A stretch of 64,000 nucleotides of DNA from Sepiola atlantica (taxonomy: Eukaryota > Mollusca > Cephalopoda > Sepiida > Sepiolidae): positions 81,645,094 through 81,709,093 of the forward strand of contig OY744523.1 in the NCBI GenBank assembly GCA_963556195.1, given 5' to 3'. Made by a program: the position numbers and the translations under genes. This document shows, piece after piece, positions 21,901 to 33,105 of this stretch. A model generated the notes under the pieces. It had not been told where the DNA came from and searched no databases. It saw nothing but the letters and a program-made list of their open reading frames with translations. Within the stretch, counting starts at the first letter, position 1. Each line of letters begins with the position of its first letter.

Positions 21901-24298
21901 TTTTATTTTTAAATCTTCCTTTAATTTGTTAAGGTGTTTAATTCTATTTGAATCACTTCTTTTTTCATATACACCCATTATTTGCTTGTTCCTTTCTTTC
22001 TAACTCTATATTCCTTCTCTCTTCTTTTTAATGGTTTTCTTATTCTCATTCATTTATGCAACCATTTCATTCCTGTTAGTTTTCCATATTTTGCCTTTCC
22101 TTTGGGCGTTACATTCCGTAACTTATTTGTTTCTAAATTCTTTTTTCTCTTTCAAACTCTTTTTTATCTCTTGTATTTTTGAAATGAAGTTGATATCAGC
22201 GAGAACTCAAGTCACGGTGTGTCTAGTTCTAGTGCTGTTTAATTTACTGAACTACTTTCACTTCATGTGGGTCAACCTGTGAAAACTAGAATATAATAAA
22301 TGAATCAAGGAAAATTATCAAGCAAGTCAATAAACCGTTAGTTGCTGATTTATATGCAAAACTCTTTCATATCGTCGCAATAGAGCGCGAATATTCATTT
22401 TCCTTTTTCCATCATTGTTTCTACTTATTTGTTCATCTTTTCACTTTTGTTCTTAAAATCAAGCGTGTAGTCTTTAATTATTTTCTTATGTTCGTGTTTA
22501 TGTTAGAAATCTCTATGATTTGAATTCCGGCAGGAAGTACACTTACTTTTATCAAATAGTAAAGGGTACGTTCGCTAGTACATATCTGATGATTTAAATT
22601 CGCAGGGCAACGTAAACATGTACACAGGAAATCGGGGTAAAGGGTTCAACGTATGCACTCAGATGTCATCTCGACCTACTGTATGCTAGAAACGGATGTG
22701 ATGTCAAATAGCCCAAAGAGAAAGAGAGAGAGCGAGAGAAGTGATGAGTTCGTTGGAAAGCTTTCAGCGAACAGTATGTATAAAGAAATGACTTAAGAAT
22801 CGATTATAAACTAAAAGAAGCCAAGGACCCCAGATGTCCGTAGCTTTGGAATGCCCCCCCCCCCATCGCTAACAGAAGAGAAGGCAACATACACAGCTTA
22901 ATAAATGGTTCTTCTCCCAATTCAGAATATTCTTCTTTTCTTTGGTTGTTGTGAAGTTTTAATTCCAGCGAGAACGTACTCCATGAATACGATCAGGGAT
23001 GAAGTGTCTCAGTCACAGGAGGAGCGGTGGGCACGAGGTGTTATTTAATTGTACTGTCATGATTTGATGATTTGCATTCGATAGCAGGCATGTATTTTAT
23101 TTGATCGTGACATAAGACATTAGACCACTTCTTGGATGAGGGGGTTATATGCAACACTCTGAATGACTTTCACATTCATTTGTCAGCTTTTTTACCCACA
23201 CATTTGTGTTACACCGAGTGTTTCATAATTTCCGCACTTACACATTTCTAAAACGTTCCCGTATCTCTTACTTTATTTAACCCCCTCTCTTCCGTCCTTA
23301 CACTTTCCCACTCTTCTTCCCCTTACCATTTTACTACTTCTATACCTTTATCTTCTCCTCTTCGATCGTTACACCTTTTGACTCCTATCCGTTTTCTTCT
23401 TTACGTCTTCTCACATCCTCATCTTACCCCGCCCTCCTCACTATGTTTTAAGCTATACTGAATAAGAGAGGAAGTAACAACGACATAAGAAAAACATGAC
23501 CTTTTAGCACATATTAACGATCTTAATATATGCTTTCTGCTTCATTCATAATCTTTAAAAGCATTGAATATTCCTTTCTGTGGCTTTCAATAGACTCCCA
23601 CGCGTAGACCGTTCGTGTTAAAATTCGAGCCCAATCGGATTATTAGTTTACAAATTACATTTAAGAGAAGTTACTGTTGCAAATTTTTAAAATAATGAAA
23701 AAAAGATCTATGACAGAATAATTAGGACCGACGGGGATCGGGTATCCCAGTGTCGCACTAGTATGCATCTTGGTGATGATGCTAGACCCTACGTAGAAAC
23801 AAGGTAGAGATATAAGACTAGTACATATATTCAACGTGAAATTGGCTATCCAAACAAGGCGAGAACATAGCGTCGAAATGGCTGGAAAAGTGGTGTTGCT
23901 TGTCAATCGCAATTAACCACACACAAAGCCGGTTATAAACCATATGGGAGATTGCAATTTTGGTCATAATCTCTTAATCACCAATAGGCTGATGGAATGT
24001 CAACACTTAGGAGATCGAAGCCCTTTTAAGAGAGAGAGAGAAAGAGAGTAATTACTTTTTAAAGGAGAAATCCCATTCATCTGTTTGGATAGGCGCCCCC
24101 AACCACCAGGAAAGGAAGAAGGACACAGAGAAAGGGATGGGAGAGGGAGAGAGATAGCGATAGATTCTGAGTGAGAAGACAGTTACACAGTCAGTTAGAG
24201 CTGGGCGTCCAGCCCGGGCAGTCATCTGAAGCTCGCATGCCGATTCCAGGCAGGCGGGACGAAGTAAGACCCACCGTTTTCCAAACATAGATTAATGA
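18991..24298. other. 5.3 kb without recognisable coding sequence
   Basis: Both strands hold only short ORFs without family motifs. The Phe-rich frames at 21.7-22.3 kb come from T-rich, CT-rich DNA. One marked palindrome (20819-20930) and a C run near 22857 are present. I cannot exclude exons of a host gene too short to recognise. Confidence 0.5.
20819..20930. repeat. Interrupted palindrome
   Basis: Inner arms GTAAAAATAATTGTCATTGC...CAAG and their exact complement (24 bp) flank a 9-nt spacer centred near 20877. Outer arms TACTATTTAGAAAA and TTTTCTAAATAGTA pair as well. It could be a small fold-back MITE or a fold-back duplication. Confidence 0.85.
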
Positions 24299-24303
24299 CT
24301 TAA
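24299..24303. repeat. Left target-site duplication CTTAA of the Gypsy element
   Basis: CTTAA directly precedes the 5' LTR start TGTTG and is repeated at 37584-37588 directly after the 3' LTR end ...CAACA. Five bp is usual for Ty3/Gypsy integrases. Confidence 0.85.
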
Positions 24304-24396
24304 TGTTGTGGGGTACAAATCACCCCTATTGAAGAACTAATGGAAGCAACCATCTATAATAAATACCATGGTTGCAAAGACTCAACAGAGGACATT
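24304..24396 (+). repeat. Gypsy 5' LTR, left part
   Basis: TGTTGTGGGGTACAAATCAC through GAGGACATT matches the first 93 bp of the 3' LTR with one mismatch (T for A at LTR position 6). It is interrupted by the LINE at GACATT. Confidence 0.93.
24391..24396. repeat. LINE target-site duplication (left copy), GACATT
   Basis: GACATT occurs here and again at 32005-32010, once in the uninterrupted 3' LTR. With one inserted T the duplication could extend to GACATT-CCTAT, so its length is 6 bp exact or up to 11 bp. Confidence 0.75.
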
Positions 24397-24558
24397 TCCT
24401 ATCAAGACAAAGCACAGTTTCCAAAATTGCCGCAGAGATGCTTGACGTCGTTATTTTTTACCCCAGGATTATTACTTTGGATTATTACTTGGGAGTGACA
24501 CGCTACTTGGCCTCTTGTGCCCCTTTTTGACCGTGGACTCTCTCTGTCCCCTGGGCAA

Positions 24559-24639
24559 GCCCCTTTTGGGCACCATTGTTCTTCTCACCCCTTTTGGGTG
24601 ATCACCCCTCTTGGGTGATTCGTATAGCCCCTTTTGGGC
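24559..24639 (+). promoter_or_regulatory. Array of four hairpins in the LINE 5' UTR
   Basis: Four short hairpins share loop CTTTT or CTCTT but have different stems. They are GCCC/GGGC (24559-24571), CACCC/GGGTG (24586-24600), ATCACCC/GGGTGAT (24601-24619) and GCCC/GGGC (24627-24639). Stem changes are compensated on both sides, suggesting selected RNA (or DNA) structure. Role unknown; internal promoter, packaging or translation control are possible. Confidence 0.6.
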
Positions 24640-24910
24640 ACTAACTGAGATTATTTTCTTCTTGTTTTTAGGTTTGTTCTGAACCCAGGCACAACTTAAG
24701 CAGCTGGCCGGATTTGGTTGAACAGCTAGAGTAACATTTAGCAAACGTTCTTCCATCTCCAAATCGGTGGGTTAGAGCCGGGTTCAGAACTGGTTTTATT
24801 TTCGAATTTTTTTTGTTTTTTGTTTTTTTTACCTAAAAACATAATACGCGTTTTGTTTTTATTCTGCCGTTGTGCAGGGCTTAGTGCCTAGCTCGGGCTC
24901 TGGTTCCCAG

Positions 24911-27536
24911 ATGCCTAAAAAACATCTGGGAGCCGGAGTAGGCCAAGACTATATGTACGGGTTTGACGACTTAGGAGACATGCCCAGTATCTACGGCAGT
25001 GCTGTCCCCCGCACTGCAAGTAATTCGGAGTTTGCCGCATTCTACGGCAACTCTGCTAACGATTTCAACGCTGCTGACCCCGGCAGCGTAGGTTTTAGCT
25101 CAGCTGGGAGAGGTGATCTGGGTCGGTGGGAGAGACTCCCCATCACACCAGTTGGTCGACGGGCTTTAACCGTCAGCCCGCCTGCTCGCAGGAGGAAAAG
25201 TCTCCTGCCTGTAGGATTAAGGCCAGCCAGGTCGGTGGAGCTCCAAAAGGAAGGAGCCACCGATCCAGATCAGCCGCCAGGGCCAAGCGACCGGGAGGCT
25301 GCTCAGATTCAAATGTCAGAAATGGACTATGAGCTGTTTGGAGCTCCAGTTACCGACAGTAGCAGTAGTAGCCGCAGCAGCAGCAGCAACAGTATGAGGG
25401 CACCAAACAAAAGCCCAACGAAAACCGGTGGAAGAAAATCCAGACCGAGGACGAAGAGGGTCGCTGGACCAGAAATAAAATCTGGAGCAGTTGGTGCCGC
25501 CAGCAAAAGGGGAGGTGGGACGAAGTTGGCCACTCTAAAGGTGTCCAATCCTTTGGCATCTCCCAAAGAGTGACCGTCCCTCCCTCATACTCAAAGTTTG
25601 TCCAGCCAGGACAGGACCATCCCTCCCGGGCAGAAGACGCCGCCTGTATCACCACCATCATCTACAGTATCAGCATCTCCTGCCCTCTCAGCAACTCAGG
25701 ACAAGTGGAGACCCCAGTCCCAGCTAAGCCCCGAAGAGTACCGTCGGTTGTTTGATGAAAAATACAAACAATTGACCGACGGTAACAACATCAAAGCAGC
25801 TCCAGGTGCGGTGGATCGACTAGCGAAAAGAATAGTATCGCTAGTCACCATCGACACCAAAACCAAAGGGTTGGCTGGGGTCGAAGTGAATCAAATGGCG
25901 GGCCTTCTGTGGGAGCTCAAAGTCCCAGCATCTTATGTGTGCCGCAGAGGGTTCGCCACTTGGGATATTCTGCTGCCAAGTGAACAGGAAGCAGAAAAAG
26001 TGTCCAGAGCCGACCTGAGATTTAAAAATCTCATTCTCAGGCCGGAGTACTTGAGTAGGAGAAGGACTTTAGTCACCGTCCTTGGCGTCCCCTGCTATAT
26101 TAGCTCAGAACAGCTTGGTGCTGTCCTAAGTCAGTATGGGGACGTCGAAGCTATAGTCCCGGTCCGTGGTCCCCGTAACCTTATGGTAGGGGACTACAAA
26201 ATAAATATGAGAGTTGACCGGGACGGCTTCAATAATATCCCACCCCTACTCAAGTGCGACACCTGGACAATGAGTGTCATCGTCGAGGGTAGGAGGCCAC
26301 ATTGTTGGCATTGTGAGCAGAAGGGGCATATGGCGAAAGCCTGCCCGAAGAAATTTCCACCTAAGAAGACCCCTTCTGCTCAAGGCCCGGGAGTGAAAGC
26401 AGCGTCAGTGGCACCAGCAGCTCCTCCACCAACGACCGGAGGGGGCACTGCAACAACAACAACAACAAAAGAAGTCTGGAGCAAGGTGGTGAAAGGTGAA
26501 AAGACCATCCCCACCGAAGAACCAAGTTCCAGTCCGGAGCAGTCCCCCTCCAAAAAGGTGCAGCCCCCGGGTGAAAAAGGCGGGCGGCTACCCACAGTGT
26601 CGCGAAATCTTGATATTCCCACCTAGGAGCTGCAGCCTTCAACATCTGGATTGGCAGCGGCAACTAAAAGGAAGCAGACGGTCCCCTTGACATCATCAGA
26701 CTCGGGAGGGGAGAAAGAAGACGAAAACAAAATGGAAAATGACGCTGGGCCGACTCCAGAGACAGAGAAACAGGAATTTAGGGAGTTGAAAAGAGCCACA
26801 AAAAAGGCTAAGAAAGTTAAAGAGGCTGGGCCCCAATCCACTGCCCCAACGTCTAAAGAGATGACCATCTCTTCTGCTCAGACTCCTGAATTCCAACCCC
26901 CTACCCCTAATACTGAGCAGAAATCCCCCTCTCTGTTGATTCTACCCCAGCTAGCTCCCGCTCTCTGTCTCAAAATAAAAAGCCGGAGCCCAAAATTAGC
27001 AGCAGGTCTGCTTTTCGTTCCCCAGTGAGGAAGGAAAACCCCGAAAGCTCCCCTTCTTGCCAGGGGACCAGATCTGCGAAGCAGATTTTCACCTTGTCGC
27101 TGCCAATCTCAACTCGAGACAGCTAAAAATCGTGCGGCCGCTGCAGCTCCTCACTCAGACCCAGGGGCTGGATGTCAGCAAGCTTCCAAATTTTTCAAAT
27201 GCCCCCTTGATCATCACTTTCATCCGAAAGACCAGGGAAGGCCGGACGAAAAGGCTTTGGAAAATGGTTGAGGCCGCCAAGGGGGCAATTCCGGATCTGA
27301 AACTGGTGGATGATACCCATGACTCCCTCAAACAGCTCAGAAAAGATTGCGAAGGGAGGGTCCCCATGTACGGCCACCCTTGTTTTTATAGGGCCCTCAA
27401 ACTCACCTTTCCATTGGATGTCGGGGGCATTACCCGAGACGGACAGGTTACGTCCGACTTACTAACGAGTAACATGGCTAATGCCTGCGGCATCCTTGTC
27501 CCGAAAGACTTCAGACCGGTGGTTGACACTGATTAG
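24911..27536 (+). pseudogene. LINE ORF1: nucleic-acid-binding protein with CCHC zinc knuckle
   Basis: Chosen start ATG 24911 (MPKKHLGAG); the same frame extends upstream only from non-ATG codons. Frame 2 continues through an in-frame TGA (25571-25573) into the Ser/Pro-rich part and a globular region (about 25760-26280). The knuckle is CWHCEQKGHMAKAC (CX2CX4HX4C, about 26305-26345). After another in-frame stop (26624-26626) a Lys-rich part follows (RELKRATKKAKKVKE). Frame then shifts twice between about 26940 and 27060 into a segment ending PKDFRPVVDTD-stop at 27534-27536. By analogy with Tx1/L1 ORF1 it binds element RNA. The breaks make this copy inactive, unless some are sequence errors. Confidence 0.75.
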
Positions 27537-27541
27537 TGCAG

Positions 27542-30500
27542 ATGGCCGCGAACTTAATTTTAGGAAGGCTGAACACAAGGGGCATGAGGTCTTTAAGCGA
27601 AGCTAAACGCATACTAGGGGACCTCATGTCTTTTGACATAGATGTGGCTGCGTTACAGGAAACTCACTATGATTCGATCGACGATCACCGACTGCTGTCG
27701 AAGCATTTCGATGTTTTTTCAGCTTTCGGTGACCGTTGTGCTAGGGGAGTTTCCTTGTTAGTAAGACGCACCCTGTCCGCAAGTGTAAACGTTGTTCACG
27801 CAGATGCTGATGGCAGACTAGTCGTGGCCGATGTTGCCGTAAAAAGTGCCGCATTTCGAATCGTCGCGGTTTATGCGCCCAATATCGCTCGGGAGGGGTT
27901 CCTCGGGGGTTCAAAGCGGTTAATTTTACTGGAGGATTGGAATGCCATCCTTGATCCTAAAATAGATAAGGTGGGTGGGCCTAGAGGGTCTGGTGGGTGT
28001 GAGACCAGCCTTTCTGATCTGATGACTGAATGTGATCTGGTCGATAGGTTTCGTGTCGATCACCCGGGGCGGGAGTGGTGGACGTGGCTTTCTAGCAGGC
28101 CTTCCGTTTCAAGTACTTACTTGGATCGGTTGTTAGTGAGAAGAGGCAAAGTAGATTATATCTCTTGTCCCACGTTCCACTGGTTAGCCCATTCTGACCA
28201 CAAATTACTTGTGGCCAGTATGGAAATAGAACCTAAAACCCATAAGTTAGCTGGGTACTGGAAGTTAAATACCTCCTTACTGGAGATACGTGACTTCCAG
28301 GACAGGCTAACACTTAATTTTCAAAAGGGATTAGTGGGGGCGGTAACCGGGGGTAAGTGGTGGGTTAACGCCAAATGTGGCATTAGCAGCTTTTCTGTCA
28401 AATATAGCCAACGCCTCGCCTTAAATAAGGCTGAAACAGAAAAGCGTTTAGAAAATAAGCTGGACCGGGCGGTGGAAGGGGGGGGGGATTCCCTAGCCAT
28501 AAACTTAGCTAAGGGGGACCTGAAACGTTCGGCTAACGAGCGGTATAAAGGTCAAGTAGTCAGGGCTAGGTTAGAAAGAGTGTCCAACGAAGCCGTGAAT
28601 GTTGACGCTGCAGATCGTAGAGCTCCACTAGGTCGCAATTCGGACGGCTATATTCGTCAAATTCAAAGCCCGGAAGGACACACCCTTGTGTCGGCTCGGG
28701 AGATTTGTGAGGGGTTTCGGGAGCATTTCGCGGATCGCTTCACCCAACTGTCCAGACTCCGCGTCGAGGAGTTTGGCAACTATTTGGCCGGTTCGCCCCG
28801 CCTGGAGGCGGCTCGAGCAGCTAGTTGTGATGGGCGCATTACAGAATGTGAGGTCCTGACTGCGTTGAAGCAGGTCGGCTACGACAAATCTCCGGGACTT
28901 GATGGTTTGCCCTATGAATTGTTCTTGAGCTGTCGCACATGTTCGTACCTATTCTGACGGATGTGTTCAACCACTGGTTTGCACAGGGTTCTATCCCTGG
29001 TCAAGTCACCAGGGGAGTGATCACATTGCTTAAGAAAAAGGGCGAGCATGTTGGGGGTTTAGATGACTATAGACCCATAACTCTGTTAAATACAGATTTA
29101 AAGATTTTGGCCAAAGTTCTTGCAAATCGGTTGCAGGCTGTTATTGGTGAATTGATTGAATCTGATCAGAATTATGCTGTGAAGGGGAGATCGATTCAGA
29201 ACAACTTGCATCTGATACGCACGATCTTAAAGGGGTTAGAAGACGACACCGAAGCCGCGCTGATCAATTTAGATCAGTCCAAAGCTTTTGATAGGGTTGA
29301 CCATCGGTTCTTGGGATCTGTTTTAGAAACCGCCGGTTTTACACCGGACTTCCGCAGATGGATTTCCATGCTGTATCATAGCCCGACGGCAGTGGTGCAG
29401 GTAAACGGGATGCGATCGGAATCGTTTACTGTTTCTCGGTCGGTACGTCAGGGGTGTCCGTTGTCTCCTCTCCTCTACGTTCTTGCGTTGGAACCCTTCC
29501 TGCGCAAGCTGAGGAAAGGGGAGGCTGGACTCGCCCTACGCGGTATCGCTCTACCTGGTGGTGCTCGATCCAGGGTCTCCGCGTATGCCGATGATGTTAC
29601 CGTGTACGAACACGGTAACATCATCGGCATACGCGGAGACCCTGGATCGTGCCGTCAAGACATATCCACGGTAACTAAGGCACTCAAAAGGTATGAAGAT
29701 GTTACAGGGGCCGTGGTCAACCTTAGCAAATCCAATGGCCTAAGGTTGGCTGCCTGGAGTGGCGCGGCTGCGCTGCCGGGCCTTTTCAACTGGTCCGATG
29801 GCCCGGTTCGGATCCTCGGCGTGTGGTTCGGGCCGGGTCTCCAGCTTGATAAGAATTGGTCGGAAGTACAGTCTAAGGTCGAAGCGTCTGTAAGGATTTG
29901 GCTTCGAAGGGGGCTTTCCCTTAAAGGTCGAGCTGAGGCGTGCGCCATGTACGTCTTTCCTCTTATCCTTTACCGATTGGCTGTACTACCTCTGCCTGCG
30001 GACCGCTTGGCGGCTTTAACGCGTATGCTTTTCTCGCTTTTGTGGGACAAAAGAAAGCCGCTAGTCTGTAGACAGGTCTGTACTCAACGTCCTGATGTTG
30101 GGGGCTTGGGAATGCCCGACTTGGCGAGCCATTTATATGCCGAGAGGTTAACATTCCTGAGTAGAATTTTGACAGAGGAGTCCGCGTGGAGCCCTGCGGT
30201 TGAGAAGGCTTTTCCCAACCTCATCCTTGACCACTTGGCTGAATGCCGTCGTAAGCCAAGGGGTCAATCGCGGTTCTTCAACGAATGCCGAACTGCGCTC
30301 AGAGTGCTGCCGGGGTCCAGTGACCTCGCCCGGTCTAGGAAAACACTATATTGGGAGTTAGTAGTTTGGATCCACTTGGGGAGCGACTTGGATTGTCGGA
30401 GGAGGAGGTTCGCTCTCAGTGGAATTGGGCGCCAGGCTGGAGTTATCTTAACAATACTGAGTTTTCTCTAACCTGGCGATTAGTTCGAAATGTAGTACCC

Positions 30501-30977
30501 CTTAATGGCATACGCTTCAGTATTGGTCTAAGTATGGATCCTTTTTGTCCACGTTGCGAGGATGATGAAATTGAAACGGCCAAGCACGCCTTTTTCAACT
30601 GCTCCAAGCTGCGTGAATACTGGACGTATGTCAACGAGGTGACGGCTCGCATCGTTCCCGAGCGGGTGACGTGCCTGAATTTAGAATCCGTTGTTTTCAA
30701 CATGGACCCCTTGTGGCCCAGGGAGAAACGAATGGTGTTACTTGCGATTTTAGCCGTAGCTAGACTCGTAGTGTGGTCTTCACGCTTAGACATAGGGAGT
30801 GGTGGGGTGCCGCCTTCTCATTACGATTTAATTTCGTATTTTAAGCATCAACTTAAAATCAAAATTAAATGTGATAGAAGGAGGTTACCCTTCTCGCTAT
30901 TTAAAAGTAGGTGGATACACACCGCTAGTTTATGTGTGTTCATACAGAATAGAATTGAGTTCGTGTTCCCTGCCTAA
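27542..30977 (+). pseudogene. LINE ORF2: APE endonuclease, reverse transcriptase, C-terminal zinc motif
   Basis: ATG 27542 lies 5 nt after the ORF1 stop. Endonuclease segment: LGRLNTRGM, DVAALQETH, IVAVYAPN, LLEDWNAIL, SDHKLLVA (27542 to about 28230); the stretch between APN and SKR looks shortened. RT after a one-base frameshift near 28926: DDYRPITLLNTDLKILAK, YAVKGRSIQNN, INLDQSKAFDRVDH, VRQGCPLSPLLY and YADD (29583-29594). A perfect inverted duplication inserts about a dozen residues right after YADDVTVY. A second frameshift near 30350-30370 leads to WNWAPGW, FSLTWRLVRN and the zinc motif CPRCEDDEIETAKHAFFNC, ending at 30977. Catalytic residues are present, so decay is mainly by indels. 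Confidence 0.85.
29566..29649. repeat. Perfect 40-bp inverted duplication at the RT YADD motif
   Basis: Left arm 29566-29605 (CGATCCAGGG...CCGTGT) and right arm 29610-29649 are exact reverse complements with the 4-nt spacer ACGA. The reading frame stays open across it. The right arm looks like an inverted copy of the left inserted into an ordinary Tx1 RT sequence. Confidence 0.97.
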
Positions 30978-31700
30978 GCATGGCACACGCCGACCTTAGG
31001 TATTTCTTTTTGACAAGTTTGTCATAAATATCCAATTGTTGGATCAGTCCCTATAGCTAGTAGTACAAATGAGTCCTGTTTCCCCATCTTTATTTTAGGT
31101 GTCAGAACTCCTCCAGGATTCCCGCTCCCCGATTTACTTTATCCCTGGCCTGCCCTAATGGTATTTATCCTTGAGGACACCGCACATCCCTTTAAAAAAC
31201 CACACCCAATATTTATTTTGTCCCCCTAGGCAACGCCCACTCCCACTTAGGAGCTGACTCTCTTGCTTTCGGTTGTTCCGGAAGACAGTGAGCAGTTCAT
31301 ATCTTAGATAGGATGGGAGGGTCCTACTAACTTACCATAATTAGCATTTTATTTATTTTCGTTATTTTTACATCCCTTTTATTTTTATTTATTTTTGGGG
31401 GATTTTTTAAGGCTTAGTTTTTGTTTTCCCACTCCCTATCACCATACTCTGTACATATTCCTTTTGTAAATAAAAATCATGAAACAACCTGGGGATATTT
31501 TAAGTAGATTAAGTCCATAGAGTAAATGTGGTATTGTGGTGATTGAAGCTAGTTTTTTAGGGCATAGACCAGTGGACGACCCTCGACCCCCACTCCTCCC
31601 CCATACCCGTTTTTGGCCTTGTGCCACATCTGTTTTTTATATTTTCTGTAAATATTTAAAGAGATTAATAAAGAGGACATTCCCATCATGTGAGAGTCTT
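30978..31700 (+). other. LINE 3' UTR, unique part
   Basis: Sequence between the ORF2 stop and the shared 3' tail. No ORF of note and no strong secondary structure seen by eye. Confidence 0.6.
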
Positions 31701-32004
31701 CATACCACGTGTGGTATCTGTTCCGATGGATACCACACCCTATAGACCGGTGTTGTCTTGGCCTTCGGGGCATGATTCCGCCGGTCTATGGGTCTGTCCT
31801 GTGCAGTTCTAGGAGGTCCACCCTCCCAGGCTTTGCCTCTTCTCTTTGGAGAGGAGTAAGCTTATAGCTACCGGGGGATGCCGACGGGGCTGCCCAGGCA
31901 ATTTTTAATGACTAGAGCGCTCACTTTCTCGGGCGCTGGCTTTTCAAATCCCACTTTCCGACCTTGTATCACATACTCCTATAGTGGGTAAGTGTTAAAT
32001 ATGT
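31701..32004 (+). repeat. LINE 3' tail module shared with dispersed copies
   Basis: From GTATCTGTTCCGATGGATAC through GGGTCTGTCCTG, CTTTGCCTCTTCTC, GGGGCTGCCCAGGCAATTTT and GCGCTGGCTTTTCAAATCCC to the element end. The same module appears on the minus strand at 42945-43260 and 48777-49115, both starting near the same base. It is therefore either the 3' end left by truncated LINEs or a SINE that borrows this tail for mobilisation. Confidence 0.8.
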
Positions 32005-32162
32005 GACATTCCTATTCATGTTTTACCGCATGGTAGGAATCCGGTCATCTCCTACCACATTTAGTGGCGTTACTGTATTGCTATGAATAAATACATTGTA
32101 TATTTTAACCTGTCACAATTTGTGGTTGTTATCTTTGTGACCCCTAGCCCGGGTCTACAACA
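32005..32162 (+). repeat. Gypsy 5' LTR, right part
   Basis: GACATTCCTATTCATG to GGGTCTACAACA matches the 3' LTR with one mismatch (CCC for CAC near the end). It begins with the LINE target duplication. Confidence 0.93.
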
Positions 32163-33105
32163 CTGGCGACGAAGAAATTAGTAAAGAACAAACGTGCGGA
32201 TTTTGATGTTATACCAGTCACGATAACTGGCTACCAGAATTACTCAAGAAAGTTACGGGATCATTCGACAAAAAACTGAATAACGAAGATTCGGGAAAGG
32301 ATTTACTTGAAAAAAAAAGTCAAACAACAAAAGACGTCGTCAAAAACAGTCTTATCTTCCTGTTGAAAAAAAAGCCACAAGAAGCCTAAACTACGAGTTA
32401 AAACGGAACTCATAAATGGCGTGGATTTACGACAACTGAAAAAAAAAACGACTCAAAGTTTCAGTAAGTACAAAAAAAAAATTTGTTCGCTCTAAAAAGA
32501 TTGTCTTAAAAAGGCATTAGCATTGAAAAAAAAATTACGAAAATACAGCAAGTAAATGATAGTATATTTTATTTTGGCTAAAGCGAGTATTCGCAAAAAT
32601 TAAAAGTTACGTCGGATTTTTCCGATTAAAATAAATTTTTCTCTGACTGACTGGCACGTTGAAAAAAACAACACTTTCGATAAGCAGGTACGGCATAACA
32701 CTTTGTGTTAATGAGAAAATATGATATTCTGTTACGCACTTAAAGCGGAAATTATGGCCAATATTTAAATAAATGCTATGAACTCGTTTTTTTTTTCACA
32801 GGAAAAAAAAACTAATTCTTTGTAAAAGAAAAAAAAGTGTACGTTCAACAAGGATTTGAACTAAATACTTACACGTTACGAAAAGAAAATTGAAGAAAAA
32901 AAAAGGTCAAACTTTTTTCTGTATAAACACAAACGCTGAATTATTTTCTAGTGGAAAATTGCCACACAAGGAAAAAATAAATTAAGGAAATACTCGTCAA
33001 TATAACCAGATGCAAAAATTGTAAAAGTTTTTTTTTGTAGAGTTGGTACTATAGAAAAAGAATTGGTTTGTTTCTGAAAACGCATTTTTTTCATAGAAAA
33101 AAAAA
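32163..33105 (+). other. Gypsy leader with A-run-rich sequence
   Basis: CTGGCGACGAAGAAATTAG directly after the LTR is where the tRNA primer-binding site should lie; I do not assign the tRNA. The rest is noncoding with many runs of 6-10 A. The ATG at 33106 opens the gag frame. Confidence 0.65.

Larger units (their letters stand above)
24397..32004 (+). mobile_element. Tx1-clade LINE nested in the Gypsy 5' LTR
   Basis: A 7.6-kb two-ORF non-LTR retrotransposon: hairpin-rich leader (24397-24910), ORF1 with zinc knuckle, ORF2 with APE-type endonuclease, RT and C-terminal CX2CX9HX4C motif, then about 1 kb of 3' UTR. ORF2 wording such as INLDQSKAFDRVDHRFL and FSLTWRLVRN is characteristic of Tx1 (L1 superfamily) elements. 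Many Tx1 elements are known for sequence-specific insertion. This copy carries stops and frameshifts in both ORFs. Confidence 0.88.

Noticed and set aside
21698..22282. Hydrophobic ORFs that look like membrane proteins
   Set aside because: T-rich DNA gives Phe/Leu/Ile-rich frames; several overlap in different frames and none has a recognisable family motif.
24472..24762. Minus-strand ORF over the LINE leader
   Set aside because: Its KRG/PKRG repeats come from the hairpin array; no family resemblance.
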